A stretch of DNA of 64,000 nt, from contig NZ_FRCN01000011.1 in assembly GCF_900142925.1 (NCBI RefSeq), positions 186,001-250,000 on the forward strand. The letters run 5' to 3'. The position numbers were made by a program, and so were the translations under genes. Shown here piece by piece: positions 33,040 through 41,665 of the stretch (the stretch's first letter is position 1; every line of letters starts with the position of its first letter). The notes under the pieces were generated by a model that did not search any database, was not told the origin of the DNA, and saw nothing but the letters and a program-made list of their open reading frames with translations. This DNA is from Chitinophaga sp. CF418. GTDB lineage: Bacteria; Bacteroidota; Bacteroidia; Chitinophagales; Chitinophagaceae.

Positions 33040-33708
33040 GTGCACATTTATCTGATTTTTTTTTACATCATGATGGGGATCGAATGCTTGCTTTTGATCC
33101 CCTTTACGATTCGGTTCAACAGGCTAGACAGCAGTGGGAGATGGATTTTTTACTTTCTCATAAGTAGCCTTGTTTTTTCTACAGGCTCAAAATTAATAGC
33201 TATCATTACGGGAAATAACCTATGGTTTTGGCACTCTATGTACTACATACAGTTTGTAATCCTTTCACTATACTTCAGAGAAAGCATTAAGCATAAAACT
33301 ATCAGATTTACAACGATTGCCCTGATTTTACCCATTTTAGCCTTCGTTTTACTCGACTATTTTGTACTGGAAGGACCCAATATCTTTAACTCTTATTCAG
33401 TCGCTGCGGAAACCTTTATTCTCATCATATATGGAGCTCTTTATTTCTGGCAATTGCTTAGGGACGAAGAACTTGTACAACAATCCATCTTTATCAATTC
33501 ACTTCCTAATTTCTGGTATAATGCGGGAATTTTTATTTATCACTGTGGTTTCTTCCTTTTCTCGCTTGCCTATAATATATTGAAGCTGAGTTTTCCGATA
33601 AAAGGTGATTCTGGATTGTGGACATTTGCAATAACATTCGGTGCCGGCATTATCCAGTTGATACTATTATTCATTGGTGTTTCAAAAGTAAAAAAGAGCC
33701 ACACATGA
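33040..33708 (+). CDS. Polytopic membrane protein, about seven helices
   Basis: 222 residues starting with GTG at 33040 (an ATG at 33070 is possible but would shorten the first helix). Hydrophobic helices follow one another from HIYLIFFYIMMGIECLLLIP through TTIALILPILAFVLLDYFVL, ETFILIIYGALYFWQLLRD and FITFGAGII-like stretch to IQLILLFIGVSK; short loops separate them and no catalytic motif is seen. The stop overlaps the histidine kinase start by ATGA, so the two are translationally coupled. That suggests it is the sensory or signal-handling membrane partner of a kinase that itself has only one helix. Confidence 0.7.
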   Translation: MHIYLIFFYIMMGIECLLLIPFTIRFNRLDSSGRWIFYFLISSLVFSTGSKLIAIITGNNLWFWHSMYYIQFVILSLYFRESIKHKTIRFTTIALILPILAFVLLDYFVLEGPNIFNSYSVAAETFILIIYGALYFWQLLRDEELVQQSIFINSLPNFWYNAGIFIYHCGFFLFSLAYNILKLSFPIKGDSGLWTFAITFGAGIIQLILLFIGVSKVKKSHT

Positions 33709-34508
33709 GGTTCTCAGACATATTAATCATCGGGACAGCGGTCATGTTGTTGCTCAGCATCCTGGTAGTAGTACTGGTGATCTTTCAGCAAAAGCAGGTA
33801 ATCCAACACAAACTTGCTATCCGTGATAAAGATCTGCAATTACAGAAAGAACGATTATTAGCCATCCTTCAGGGCCAGGAACAGGAACGCAAACGTATTG
33901 CCGAAGACCTCCATGATGAAGTGGGGGCGCAGTTATCCGTATTGAAACTCAATCTTAACCAACTACAACCTTTATTGAAGACCGGTAATGGAGAAATGGA
34001 GCAGTTAAAGGAAACCAAAGATTTTACAGATACGATCATACAGCATCTCCGCTTCATCTCTCAAAGCCTGCATCCCCAGGCACTCGAAAACCTCGGACTT
34101 TCCAAAGCACTCGATTCCTTCTGTAACCTGATGAATAAGAACAAACAGGTGAAGATCCTGTTTAAAGATGAAGGCGGACAGCAGGACGTGGATATTGAAA
34201 AAGCCCTGAACATCTACCGCGTTGTACAGGAACTCATCAATAACATCCTGAAACATGCCCAGGCTACCCAGATAGAAATTACTTATAGAAGTACCCCTAA
34301 CTTATTGCAGATCAACGTAATTGATAACGGTAACGGCTTATTGCTGCGTTCTCTGGACAATTCACGCCAGAAAACCGGTAGCCTTGGATTGAAGAATATT
34401 GAGAGCCGGCTGAACGTGATCGGCGGTAATATCAGGTACCTTCCGGGCCAGAATTGTGGTACAATTGCTGAAATAAGAGTGGAAAATTTCCAAAGGCCTG
34501 AGGAATAG
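33705..34508 (+). CDS. Sensor histidine kinase, NarX/LiaS (HisKA_3) type
   Basis: 267 residues from the ATG at 33705, which overlaps the upstream stop; a longer open frame to 33618 lies inside the upstream gene. One N-terminal transmembrane helix (ILIIGTAVMLLLSILVVVLV), a short coiled coil, then the HisKA_3 dimer box QEQERKRIAEDLHDEVGAQL with the phospho-accepting His, and an HATPase domain: VVQELINNILKHAQATQIEI (N box), VIDNGNGL (G1) and TGSLGLKNIESRLNVIGGNI (G2). It lacks a periplasmic sensor domain, so the signal must come through the membrane or a partner, most simply the 7TM-like protein. The response regulator starts 137 bases downstream. Confidence 0.9.
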   Translation: MRFSDILIIGTAVMLLLSILVVVLVIFQQKQVIQHKLAIRDKDLQLQKERLLAILQGQEQERKRIAEDLHDEVGAQLSVLKLNLNQLQPLLKTGNGEMEQLKETKDFTDTIIQHLRFISQSLHPQALENLGLSKALDSFCNLMNKNKQVKILFKDEGGQQDVDIEKALNIYRVVQELINNILKHAQATQIEITYRSTPNLLQINVIDNGNGLLLRSLDNSRQKTGSLGLKNIESRLNVIGGNIRYLPGQNCGTIAEIRVENFQRPEE

Positions 34509-34520
34509 CACGAATTTTTC

Positions 34521-34528
34521 TAGCTTTG
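34521..34528 (+). promoter_or_regulatory. -7 box for the response regulator gene
   Basis: TAGCTTTG matches TAnnTTTG in the 137-base gap between kinase and regulator, so the regulator may also be transcribed on its own. Confidence 0.45.
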
Positions 34529-34645
34529 TCCTGCTGAGCAGTCGATATATCCTATGACTTTGGGACCGCAGATCCCCGTCATGGAGAGTACTATTATGCT
34601 GTAAGCAAGGGACAATCTAATAAAATACTTAAACAGCCTCCCCCT

Positions 34646-35305
34646 ATGGTGAACAACATTAAGGTAGCCATCGCCGACGATCATAAGATCTTCCGTAGTG
34701 GCGTTATTAATACCCTCACCCCGTACGAAAATATAACTGTTGTGTTTGAAGCTGAAGATGGGGCGCACCTGCTGCAGATAATGGAAGAGCAACAGCCTGA
34801 CGTTATTCTTATGGACCTCAAAATGCCTAATATGGATGGCATTGAGGCCACTAAAAAGGTGCGTGAAAAATATGCAAACGTAAAAGTGATCGTTCTTACC
34901 ATGTATGAAGACGATAACTTCATCGTACACCTAATTGAAAACGGCGCCAACGCTTACCTGCTCAAGAACGCCGAACCCGGAGAAATATACGAAGCTATCT
35001 GCACTACCTACGAAAAAGGCTTTTACTTCAATGAGAACGTCAACCTCGCTCTCCTCAAAAAAGTGATGCACAAAAACAAGCAACACTTTAAACCTACCTT
35101 CCGCAATGAAGTACAGCTTACCGACCGTGAGCTGGAAGTACTCCGTCTTATCTGTAACGAATATACTACGCAGGAGATCTCCAAGGAGATATTCTTAAGT
35201 CCCCGCACCGTTGAAGGCCTGCGCCAGAAACTGCTGGAAAAGACCGGCGCCAAGAACATTGTAGGCCTGGTCATGCACGCTTTCAGAAATGGATTGATTG
35301 AATGA
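34646..35305 (+). CDS. LuxR/NarL-family response regulator
   Basis: 219 residues. Receiver domain: VAIADDHKIFRSGVINTLTP (acidic pocket), DVILMDLKMPNMDGIEATKK with the phospho-acceptor Asp, VLTMYEDDNF and the conserved Lys in YLLKNAEPGE. The output domain is a LuxR-type helix-turn-helix: QLTDRELEVLRLICNEYTTQ, EISKEIFLSPRTVEGLRQKL. Natural partner of the adjacent kinase. Its targets are unknown; CACTAC repeats before 32606 are one candidate. Confidence 0.93.
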   Translation: MVNNIKVAIADDHKIFRSGVINTLTPYENITVVFEAEDGAHLLQIMEEQQPDVILMDLKMPNMDGIEATKKVREKYANVKVIVLTMYEDDNFIVHLIENGANAYLLKNAEPGEIYEAICTTYEKGFYFNENVNLALLKKVMHKNKQHFKPTFRNEVQLTDRELEVLRLICNEYTTQEISKEIFLSPRTVEGLRQKLLEKTGAKNIVGLVMHAFRNGLIE

Positions 35306-35369
35306 TAAGTGGGTTGATAGAATGACAAAGATGACTCATCTTTGCAGCTCATTAAACCACCAGTCAATT

Positions 35370-36206
35370 ATGAAACCTTTATTTCGTTATCTGGCTGCCG
35401 GCTCTCTGATACTCAGCGCACAATTATCATTTGCGCAGGTAAAAATGCCAGCTCCCAGTCCCGGACAAACCATTCACCAGGATTTTGCATTATCATTCGT
35501 TGAGGTAAATTACTCCCGCCCTGCTGTGAAAGGCAGGACCGTAATGGGCGATCTCGTTCCTTATGGTAAAGTATGGAGAACCGGCGCTAATAGTGCTACT
35601 ACCATCACTTTCGGAGACGATGTTACCTTCGGCGGCACGGCGGTGAAAGCTGGTAAATACGGCCTGTTGAGCATTCCCGGCAAGTCAGAATGGACGATTA
35701 TCCTGACCACAAGTCTTGATGTAACCAGCCCTGCTGCTTACAAACCTGAAAATGACGTAGTTCGCGTGAAGGTAACTCCAACTGAGCTCCCTTTTGCTGT
35801 TGAAAACTTCATGATCACTTTTGATGATATCAGCTCTAATGCAGGCAACATGCTCCTGATCTGGGAAAAAACCATGATCACTATACCGCTGAAAGCCGAT
35901 GTAGACAGCAAAGTAATGGCACAGCTGGATGCTGCTATGAAGGGTGATAAAAAGCCTTATTTCCAGGCTGCGTCTTACTACTATGAAACAAACCGTGACC
36001 TGAAACAGGCGCTGGCATGGGCAGAAGAAGCTGTGAAGGAAAATCCGACTGCTTTCTGGGTTGCTACACTGAAAGCTCGTATCCAGGCTAAAGCTGGTGA
36101 TAAGAAAGCTGCAAAGGCTACTGCTGAAAAAGCGATTGAACTGGCAAAAACTGCCAAGAACGATGACTACGTAGTTATCAATCAGAAGATCATTGCTTCT
36201 TTGTAA
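35370..36206 (+). CDS. DUF2911 exported protein
   Basis: 278 residues from the ATG at 35370, chosen because a good signal peptide follows (PLFRYLAAGSLILSAQLSFAQ in part); an open frame from 35298 overlaps the regulator gene and lacks one. The DUF2911 domain carries SPGQTIHQDFALSFVEVNYS, then RPAVKGRTVMGDLVPYGKVW and RTGANSATTITFGDDVTFGG, all diagnostic. The C-terminal third is helical and TPR-like (QALAWAEEAVKENPTAFWVA). Function unknown; periplasmic. Single gene. Confidence 0.9.
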   Translation: MKPLFRYLAAGSLILSAQLSFAQVKMPAPSPGQTIHQDFALSFVEVNYSRPAVKGRTVMGDLVPYGKVWRTGANSATTITFGDDVTFGGTAVKAGKYGLLSIPGKSEWTIILTTSLDVTSPAAYKPENDVVRVKVTPTELPFAVENFMITFDDISSNAGNMLLIWEKTMITIPLKADVDSKVMAQLDAAMKGDKKPYFQAASYYYETNRDLKQALAWAEEAVKENPTAFWVATLKARIQAKAGDKKAAKATAEKAIELAKTAKNDDYVVINQKIIASL

Positions 36207-36250
36207 TACGCTATAGTTATTTGTTTCAACTTTATGCGATGAACATTATC

Positions 36251-36395
36251 TGTTTCAGTAAGTGTAAGATGTGCTGTACCCGCCTGGTAGTGAATGGCTA
36301 TTGAGCATTTTCAATCGTATCGGCGTTGGCTGTTGATCTGTCAGCATCAAGCGTGTACCAATCGGCTAAAGCAAATCTTATCACTTACTGAAACA
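36251..36395. repeat. Long imperfect inverted repeat, about 40-bp arms
   Basis: The left arm (36251-36290, beginning TGTTTCAGTAAGTG) matches the complement of 36356-36395 (TGTTTCAGTAAGTGATAAGA when read from the right), strongly over the outer 20 bases and more weakly inward, around a 65-base centre. No T-tract, no ORF. It lies in the 243-base gap between convergent DUF2911 and symporter genes. Could be a MITE-like or structured-RNA remnant. Confidence 0.55.
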
Positions 36396-36449
36396 TCTTC
36401 TTCCAGACTCCCACCAATCGAAATCATTCTCCGCGATCAACGCTGTCAG

Positions 36450-38165
36450 CTACGTGTTTGTAGAGCGGGGCTTCAATGATTCCTCCTTCCCCATAATCAG
36501 CTGGAAGATCGCAGCAATACCGATCACCAGGAAACAGCCGATGGCATTCAGCCAGAGGAAAGATACAATGTTACAGCGCCATATAACAATAACACCTATT
36601 TCAGAGACCACAGCTGCCCAGAATGTAGCGGTACCGCCAATCCTTTTACAATAGAATGCCACAAGGAAGATACCCAGTATCACGCCGTAGAACAACGATC
36701 CCAGGATGTTCACCGCCTCTATCAGGCTACCCAGCTGACTGGCGAATTGTGCTACCACGATACAGAATAATCCCCAGGCAACCGTCCACCAGCGGGATAC
36801 CTGCAGATAGTGCCCATCGGTCTCCTCCTTTTTGTACATGCGCTGGTAAATATCTATCACCGTTGTGGAAGCCAGCGAATTCAGTGCTGCTGCAATACTC
36901 CCCCAGGCTGCCAGGAAAATAATGGCGATGAGCAGACCCACTAGTCCCTTTGGTAAGTTGTTGACAACGAAATGCAGGAAGATATAGTTCGTATCGTTTG
37001 TGTCTGCGGCGGGATCTGCTTTCCGGATCAGGGCGATGGCTCTGGTACGGGCTTCTTCAGCTGCACTTTCTGTCTTCTGCAAGGCAGCCTTGCCGCTGGC
37101 AATAGCTGCTTCGTCGCCCTTTTTAATAGCTGCTGCCATCTCTTTGACCTGCGTCTGTTTTACAACAGCCAGGCGGTTATATTCATTCTCCACTGCCTTA
37201 AAAGCAGTGCCCTGTTCCGATTTGTAGACCTTTTTTATCTGCGCTTCGTTGAAAAATACCGGCGCCCTGAAATAGAGATAAAACACAAATACCAATGCGC
37301 CGATCAGTAATATCAGGAATTGCATGGGTACCTTCACCAGTCCGTTCATCAGGAGGCCCAGACGGCTTTCGGTTACGGAACGGGCAGTCAGGTAACGGCC
37401 TACCTGCGACTGGTCTGTACCAAAGTAAGACAATGCCAGGAAGAACCCTCCTATCAGGCCACTCCATATATTGTACCTGTCCTTCCAGTCGAAATCAGTT
37501 ACAATGACATTCAGTTTATCCATTTTACCGGATACCTGCAGGGCTTCTATGAAACCAACATTCTCCGGCAACAGATGCACCACCATCCACCCTGCCAGGA
37601 ACATTGCGGAAAAGATGATCACCAGCTGGAAGGTTTGCGTATAACTCACCGCCCTGGTACCGCCTGATACGGTATAGATAATGAGCAGGCCGCCCATAAT
37701 AATGTTTGTGAGATAAATATTCCAACCCATCAGGGAAGACAGGATGATGGACGGAGCATAGATGCTGATACCGGTTGACAGCGCCCGCTGTAATAAGAAC
37801 AGTCCAGAGGTAAGGGTACGGGTTTTCAGGTCAAAACGTTGTTCCAGGTATTCATACGCCGTATATACTTTCAGTTTATGAAAGATGGGCACAAAGGTGA
37901 TACAGAGCACCACCATTGCCAGCGGCAATCCGAAATAATATTGCACAAAACGCATCCCATCAGTATAGGCCTGACCGGGAGCAGACAGGAAGGTCACTGC
38001 ACTTGCCTGCGTGCCGATAATTGATAACAATACGATGTACCAGGGCATCGACTGGTTGTCCAGGAAATATCCCTGCATATCGCGCTGACCGCGACTTTTC
38101 CAGACACCATATAAGATGATCCCTACCAGTGTAACCACCAGTACAATCCAATCAGCTACGCTCAT
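36450..38165 (-). CDS. Sodium:solute symporter (SSS family)
   Basis: 571 residues with about 13 transmembrane helices, starting VADWIVLVVTLVGIILYGVW. Family fingerprints include SAVTFLSAPGQAYTDGMRFV, VYTAYEYLEQRFDLKTRTLT and YTVSGGTRAVSYTQTFQLVI. A charged insertion of about 75 residues (EAQIKKVYKSEQGTAFKAVE on) sits between two helices. It couples sodium entry to uptake of a sugar, amino acid or related solute; the substrate cannot be read. The start overlaps the stop of a 38-residue membrane protein (ATGA). The last eight or so codons and stop lie in a half copy of the dispersed palindromic repeat. Confidence 0.92.
   Translation of the reverse strand: MSVADWIVLVVTLVGIILYGVWKSRGQRDMQGYFLDNQSMPWYIVLLSIIGTQASAVTFLSAPGQAYTDGMRFVQYYFGLPLAMVVLCITFVPIFHKLKVYTAYEYLEQRFDLKTRTLTSGLFLLQRALSTGISIYAPSIILSSLMGWNIYLTNIIMGGLLIIYTVSGGTRAVSYTQTFQLVIIFSAMFLAGWMVVHLLPENVGFIEALQVSGKMDKLNVIVTDFDWKDRYNIWSGLIGGFFLALSYFGTDQSQVGRYLTARSVTESRLGLLMNGLVKVPMQFLILLIGALVFVFYLYFRAPVFFNEAQIKKVYKSEQGTAFKAVENEYNRLAVVKQTQVKEMAAAIKKGDEAAIASGKAALQKTESAAEEARTRAIALIRKADPAADTNDTNYIFLHFVVNNLPKGLVGLLIAIIFLAAWGSIAAALNSLASTTVIDIYQRMYKKEETDGHYLQVSRWWTVAWGLFCIVVAQFASQLGSLIEAVNILGSLFYGVILGIFLVAFYCKRIGGTATFWAAVVSEIGVIVIWRCNIVSFLWLNAIGCFLVIGIAAIFQLIMGKEESLKPRSTNT
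36453..36475 (-). repeat. Half copy of the dispersed repeat inside the symporter 3' end
   Basis: CGTGTTTGTAGAGCGGGGCT, followed by TCAA, matches the GTTTGTAGC-CGGGGTTTCAA part of the family. It overlaps the last codons of the symporter gene, so the family has contributed coding sequence. Confidence 0.5.
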
Positions 38166-38278
38166 GAAAATACTTTAGTGAACAAATAAAAGCCTGCTAT
38201 CAGTAATGCCAGCCAGATAATTACAAATACGTACCACATCCACCAATGCGGCAGTAATGGCGGTTTTTCTTCTGTCAT
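38162..38278 (-). CDS. 38-residue single-helix membrane protein coupled to the symporter
   Basis: ATG at 38278 to TGA at 38162-38164. The product starts MTEEKPPLLPHWWMWYVF and has one hydrophobic helix (YVFVIIWLALLIAGFYLF) ending TKVFS. The stop overlaps the symporter start in an ATGA, and the reading frame fills the gap exactly, which argues strongly for a real gene. Known sodium symporters such as PanF and ActP have small membrane partners (YhdT, YjcH), though those are larger. I infer a small accessory subunit or assembly factor. Confidence 0.75.
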   Translation of the reverse strand: MTEEKPPLLPHWWMWYVFVIIWLALLIAGFYLFTKVFS

Positions 38279-38299
38279 AACAGATTGTTTTTACTTCCT

Positions 38300-38461
38300 T
38301 TATCTTTTCTTCAACATGTTTCCGCTCAGTAACCCCAGTCCAAGACCTATCAGCAGCCCGATATGCACTCTTTTGATCTCAAAACCGATGACCAGCCCTA
38401 CTACTATGCAGAGAACGGCCATTATTGTGAGCCGCGACCCGCTTTCCCTTTTCTTACTCAT
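38300..38461 (-). CDS. 53-residue two-helix membrane protein
   Basis: ATG at 38461 to TAA at 38300-38302, starting 8 bases after the PIG-L stop and ending 21 bases before the next small gene. After a basic start (MSKKRESGSRL) come two hydrophobic helices, TIMAVLCIVVGLVIGFEI and a glycine-rich HIGLLIGLGLGLLSGNML, then a basic end. The Gly pattern suggests tight helix packing. No family recognised. Its place in a tightly packed operon supports expression. Confidence 0.7.
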   Translation of the reverse strand: MSKKRESGSRLTIMAVLCIVVGLVIGFEIKRVHIGLLIGLGLGLLSGNMLKKR

Positions 38462-38469
38462 GGATGGGT

Positions 38470-40947
38470 TTATTTCTTTGTTGAAATAAGATTCACAAAT
38501 AGGCGGTAAGCGCCGGGCACACCTGCAGGCAGTTCTCTGAAGAATGCCAGTGAAGTGTAGACATATCTGCCCTTACCGTATTTCGCTACCAGCGTAGAGC
38601 CCTGCAATGCTTCCTCTCCTTTGTCGTGCATCGCAAACAGTTTCTCATATGCCGGGTCGGCCATTTGGGTGAAGTAAAGCCCTCTCTCCTGTATCCAGCC
38701 ATCAAAGTCATGATCAGTGATGTTATTGGGATAATGCATTGTCTCTCCCTGAGGTTGTAACAGCGTCACAGCTGCTGTTTCATCTGTCACACGGTCGCGG
38801 GTAATTGTGAAAGGATAAGGCCCCATATCGGTTATTACCAACGGAGAACTTACATTGTACTGTACCAGGTAGGTACCGCCGTTTTTCACATATTCCATGA
38901 GGCGTGGCTGCCAGTATTTAATACGTGGATTAACGTTATATGCTCTTACGCCGGCAATGATGGCATCATATTGCTGCAGGTTGCCGTTCATGATCTCTTT
39001 TTCGTCCAGCTGGGTCACTTCGTAACCTACCTGCCGCAGCGAAGCGGCCACCATATCGCCCGCACCCGGAATGTATCCCAGCTTGCGGCCATTATACTTC
39101 AGGTCTACGGTCACCAGCCTTGCAAAAGCCTCGGGGAAAATATTGATGTCGGGAATATGATCGTACGCGATGGTACGCAGGCTTTGGGTATACAATTTAC
39201 CCTCACTGCGCACTTCCACACGCAGGGTATCAGTGCGGTTAATGCCGGTCACTTTCTGCGGAGCGATGTGGAAGGTTAGCACTGTTTCATCTCCTTTGGA
39301 TGACAGTTCATATGACTGCTCTGCCTCCTGGCTGGTGAAACCTGCCGGCAGCTGCAGACGTACTGTACCTTTCGTCTTCTGACCCATTGCCCTCAGCTTC
39401 ACCTGTACCGGTTGTGACTGCGTTTGTGTGAAGATGAACACACTGGTATTCAGCATCGCTACTACCGGCGGAGCCACTACCAGTGGTTCGTATAATTCCC
39501 CCTTTACAGGGTCGGTGAATTTGTATTGTACCGGCCTGGTAACCGTCAGCGGTTCTCCATTGATGCGGAGCTTAATGACTGCTTCCAGGGAGGGTTTATT
39601 TTCCGGGTAACCTACCTGCATTGGATCTTTGATGGTATAGATCCCGATCGGATGTGGCGATTGCAGCCAGTATGGCTGGGATACAGGCAGAGAAGCCGGT
39701 AATGTCAGTGATTCGGGAATGGTACGCGTACGGTTATACTCCAGCGGCAGTTTATTGAGCACGGTGTCCTTACCGTCAAAGCTGATCTGATCTACCGTAA
39801 CGTTGGTATTGCTGTTACACAGCAGCTGTACGCTGCCCTCCATTGGTTGTCCGGGCACTACTACCTGCGCATTACTGTATGCTTCCATCCAGATGGCGGC
39901 ACAGGCGATGATCAGGTCTTCCGTTTCCTTCAGTTTCTGTGTACGCCAGTAGCCTTCAGGCAAGGCCTGGATAGCTTTCCGGATCTCCAGCAGGGCTGGT
40001 ACGGAAGCCGCAGGATTTTCCATATTATAGGCTGCCTGGGCTTTGTCGATCATTTCACCGATTGGTTTACCGCCCGGTACGCGAGACCAGGTAGTATTAA
40101 CACCATCCAGTAAGCTACCTACCGGTTTATCTCCTTTTACAGGGCTGAAATATTCATAGGAGCTTCCCCTGGAAGCCGGAACACCAAATCCCTGGCTTTT
40201 ATGCTGGGAGCGGCTTTCTGCAGCAATTTCCCCATATCCGCGACCCAGCAGGTAGTTAAAGGTGCCTACATTGAGCTCGAAGAGATTTCCGGCGGAATTA
40301 TCTACAGCGCCAGTCCAGTTAAAGGTATTCCACATGATGCGGTGAGCTTTCCAGGGTTGCAGCACTTTGAGCTGCTCCGGAAAGCGTTTTGGGTCGGCAG
40401 CCGCTTCATAGGCTTCTTCCGCCAGCATAGCGGAAGCGGTATGATGCCCGTGACCTGCACGGCTATCGGGTGGAAAACGGCATACAATAACGTCGGGCTG
40501 GAATTTGCGGATCATCCATACCACATCTCCCAGGATCTTTTCTTTGTCCCAGATGGTAAATGTTTCAGTAGGATTTTTCGAGAAGCCGAAATCCAGGGCG
40601 CGGGTGAAGAATTGTTCCGCTCCGTCAATACGGCGGGCGGCCAGTAGTTCCTGGGTGCGGATCAGGCCCAGTAATTCGCCCTGTTCATCCCCTACCAGGT
40701 TTTGTCCGCCGTCCCCCCTGGTGAGGGACAGATACCCGGTACGGTATAATTTTTCTTTTGCCAGATATCCCAGTAAACGGGTGTTCTCATCGTCAGGATG
40801 AGCGGCGATATATAAAACGCTACCAAGCGTATCCAGTTTCCTGAACTGTAATCTGATGTCTGCTGCATTTACGACCGGTGAGCGCTGAGCCCATGTGGTA
40901 GCGGCGAATAACCCTGAAATAAGTGTTAAAAACAATCCTTTGACCAT
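38470..40947 (-). CDS. Large exported PIG-L family deacetylase
   Basis: 825 residues with a signal peptide (GLFLTLISGLFAATTWAQ). The PIG-L/LmbE domain (about residues 28-300) has the metal motif AAHPDDENTRLLGYLA and the second motif RAGHGHHTASAMLAEE. A long middle part looks like beta-sandwich modules, and the C-terminal part (about 620-825, e.g. YDAIIAGVRAYNVNPRIKYW) resembles a class I glutamine-amidotransferase/ThuA-like fold. PIG-L enzymes remove acetyl groups from GlcNAc-containing molecules with zinc. Being periplasmic and next to a sodium symporter suggests processing and uptake of an N-acetyl sugar conjugate; this is inference. Confidence 0.88.
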   Translation of the reverse strand: MVKGLFLTLISGLFAATTWAQRSPVVNAADIRLQFRKLDTLGSVLYIAAHPDDENTRLLGYLAKEKLYRTGYLSLTRGDGGQNLVGDEQGELLGLIRTQELLAARRIDGAEQFFTRALDFGFSKNPTETFTIWDKEKILGDVVWMIRKFQPDVIVCRFPPDSRAGHGHHTASAMLAEEAYEAAADPKRFPEQLKVLQPWKAHRIMWNTFNWTGAVDNSAGNLFELNVGTFNYLLGRGYGEIAAESRSQHKSQGFGVPASRGSSYEYFSPVKGDKPVGSLLDGVNTTWSRVPGGKPIGEMIDKAQAAYNMENPAASVPALLEIRKAIQALPEGYWRTQKLKETEDLIIACAAIWMEAYSNAQVVVPGQPMEGSVQLLCNSNTNVTVDQISFDGKDTVLNKLPLEYNRTRTIPESLTLPASLPVSQPYWLQSPHPIGIYTIKDPMQVGYPENKPSLEAVIKLRINGEPLTVTRPVQYKFTDPVKGELYEPLVVAPPVVAMLNTSVFIFTQTQSQPVQVKLRAMGQKTKGTVRLQLPAGFTSQEAEQSYELSSKGDETVLTFHIAPQKVTGINRTDTLRVEVRSEGKLYTQSLRTIAYDHIPDINIFPEAFARLVTVDLKYNGRKLGYIPGAGDMVAASLRQVGYEVTQLDEKEIMNGNLQQYDAIIAGVRAYNVNPRIKYWQPRLMEYVKNGGTYLVQYNVSSPLVITDMGPYPFTITRDRVTDETAAVTLLQPQGETMHYPNNITDHDFDGWIQERGLYFTQMADPAYEKLFAMHDKGEEALQGSTLVAKYGKGRYVYTSLAFFRELPAGVPGAYRLFVNLISTKK

Positions 40948-40971
40948 TGCTCTTGTTTGTTAAACAGTGGC

Positions 40972-40979
40972 CAAAAATA
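40972..40979 (-). promoter_or_regulatory. -7 box for the PIG-L operon
   Basis: CAAAAATA (TATTTTTG on the minus strand), 24 bases before the PIG-L ATG. Confidence 0.5.
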
Positions 40980-41027
40980 GTGATTAAATATAGCCGTTAA
41001 AGAAAATGTGATAAAAGGTGAAAGCCA

Positions 41028-41357
41028 TTATTTTTTAAACATAAAATAGACGGCGCCGAGAATGAATAAAAAGGAGATGAGATAGTTCCAGCGGAGCGGC
41101 TCCTTTAATATAAAGATGGCAAAGACGGCGAAAACGGTCAATGTGATCACTTCCTGGATGGTTTTAAGTTGGAAACCGGAAAAGCCTTCCTGGGCGCCGA
41201 AACGGTTGGCGGGCACCATGAAGCAGTATTCAAAGAAGGCGATACCCCAGCTGATGAGGATCACTTTCCAGAGCGGCACGTTTTCATATTTTAAATGGCC
41301 ATACCAGGCAAATGTCATGAAGGTGTTGGAAATCAATAAAAGAAAGATGGTGCGCAT
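41028..41357 (-). CDS. DMT-family small membrane protein (DUF486)
   Basis: 109 residues with four helices, starting TIFLLLISNTFMTFAWYGHL. KYENVPLWKVILISWGIAFF, EYCFMVPANRFGAQEGFSGF and FKLKTIQEVITL-like segments fit DUF486 of the drug/metabolite transporter superfamily. Substrate unknown. Stand-alone minus-strand gene upstream of the PIG-L operon with an 80-base gap. Confidence 0.85.
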   Translation of the reverse strand: MRTIFLLLISNTFMTFAWYGHLKYENVPLWKVILISWGIAFFEYCFMVPANRFGAQEGFSGFQLKTIQEVITLTVFAVFAIFILKEPLRWNYLISFLFILGAVYFMFKK

Positions 41358-41575
41358 GATGTTTAAGGCTCAAAAAAAGGCATAAAGATAGACGATAGAT
41401 CAGAAATAATCCCATTAACAGGCAAGCATTTGTTGGAATTATCCTCACTATCGTCTATCTGATCAATGATATATGTGAGGGCGAAACAGAATGGTCTGAT
41501 ATGGCAGTAAAGCAGGAATGTTACTGCCCGGAGATCCGTTTCCTGGTTCGGCATCTGGAATTTCGGAAAAAAATA

Positions 41576-41601
41576 AACCGGCCCAAAAGAGCCGGCCGGT
41601 T
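41576..41601 (-). terminator. Terminator for the small exported protein at 41666
   Basis: AACCGGC (41576-41582) pairs with GCCGGTT (41595-41601); on the minus strand a T-rich run follows. Confidence 0.6.
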
Positions 41602-41665
41602 GTTACAGGTCTCAACTTTCCTATCATGCTTAGGAGTTGTAAGTTTAAACGCTAAAGCGGTAATG

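Noticed and set aside
33618..33704. Longer start for the histidine kinase
   Set aside because: It lies inside the upstream membrane-protein gene; the ATGA overlap start is better.
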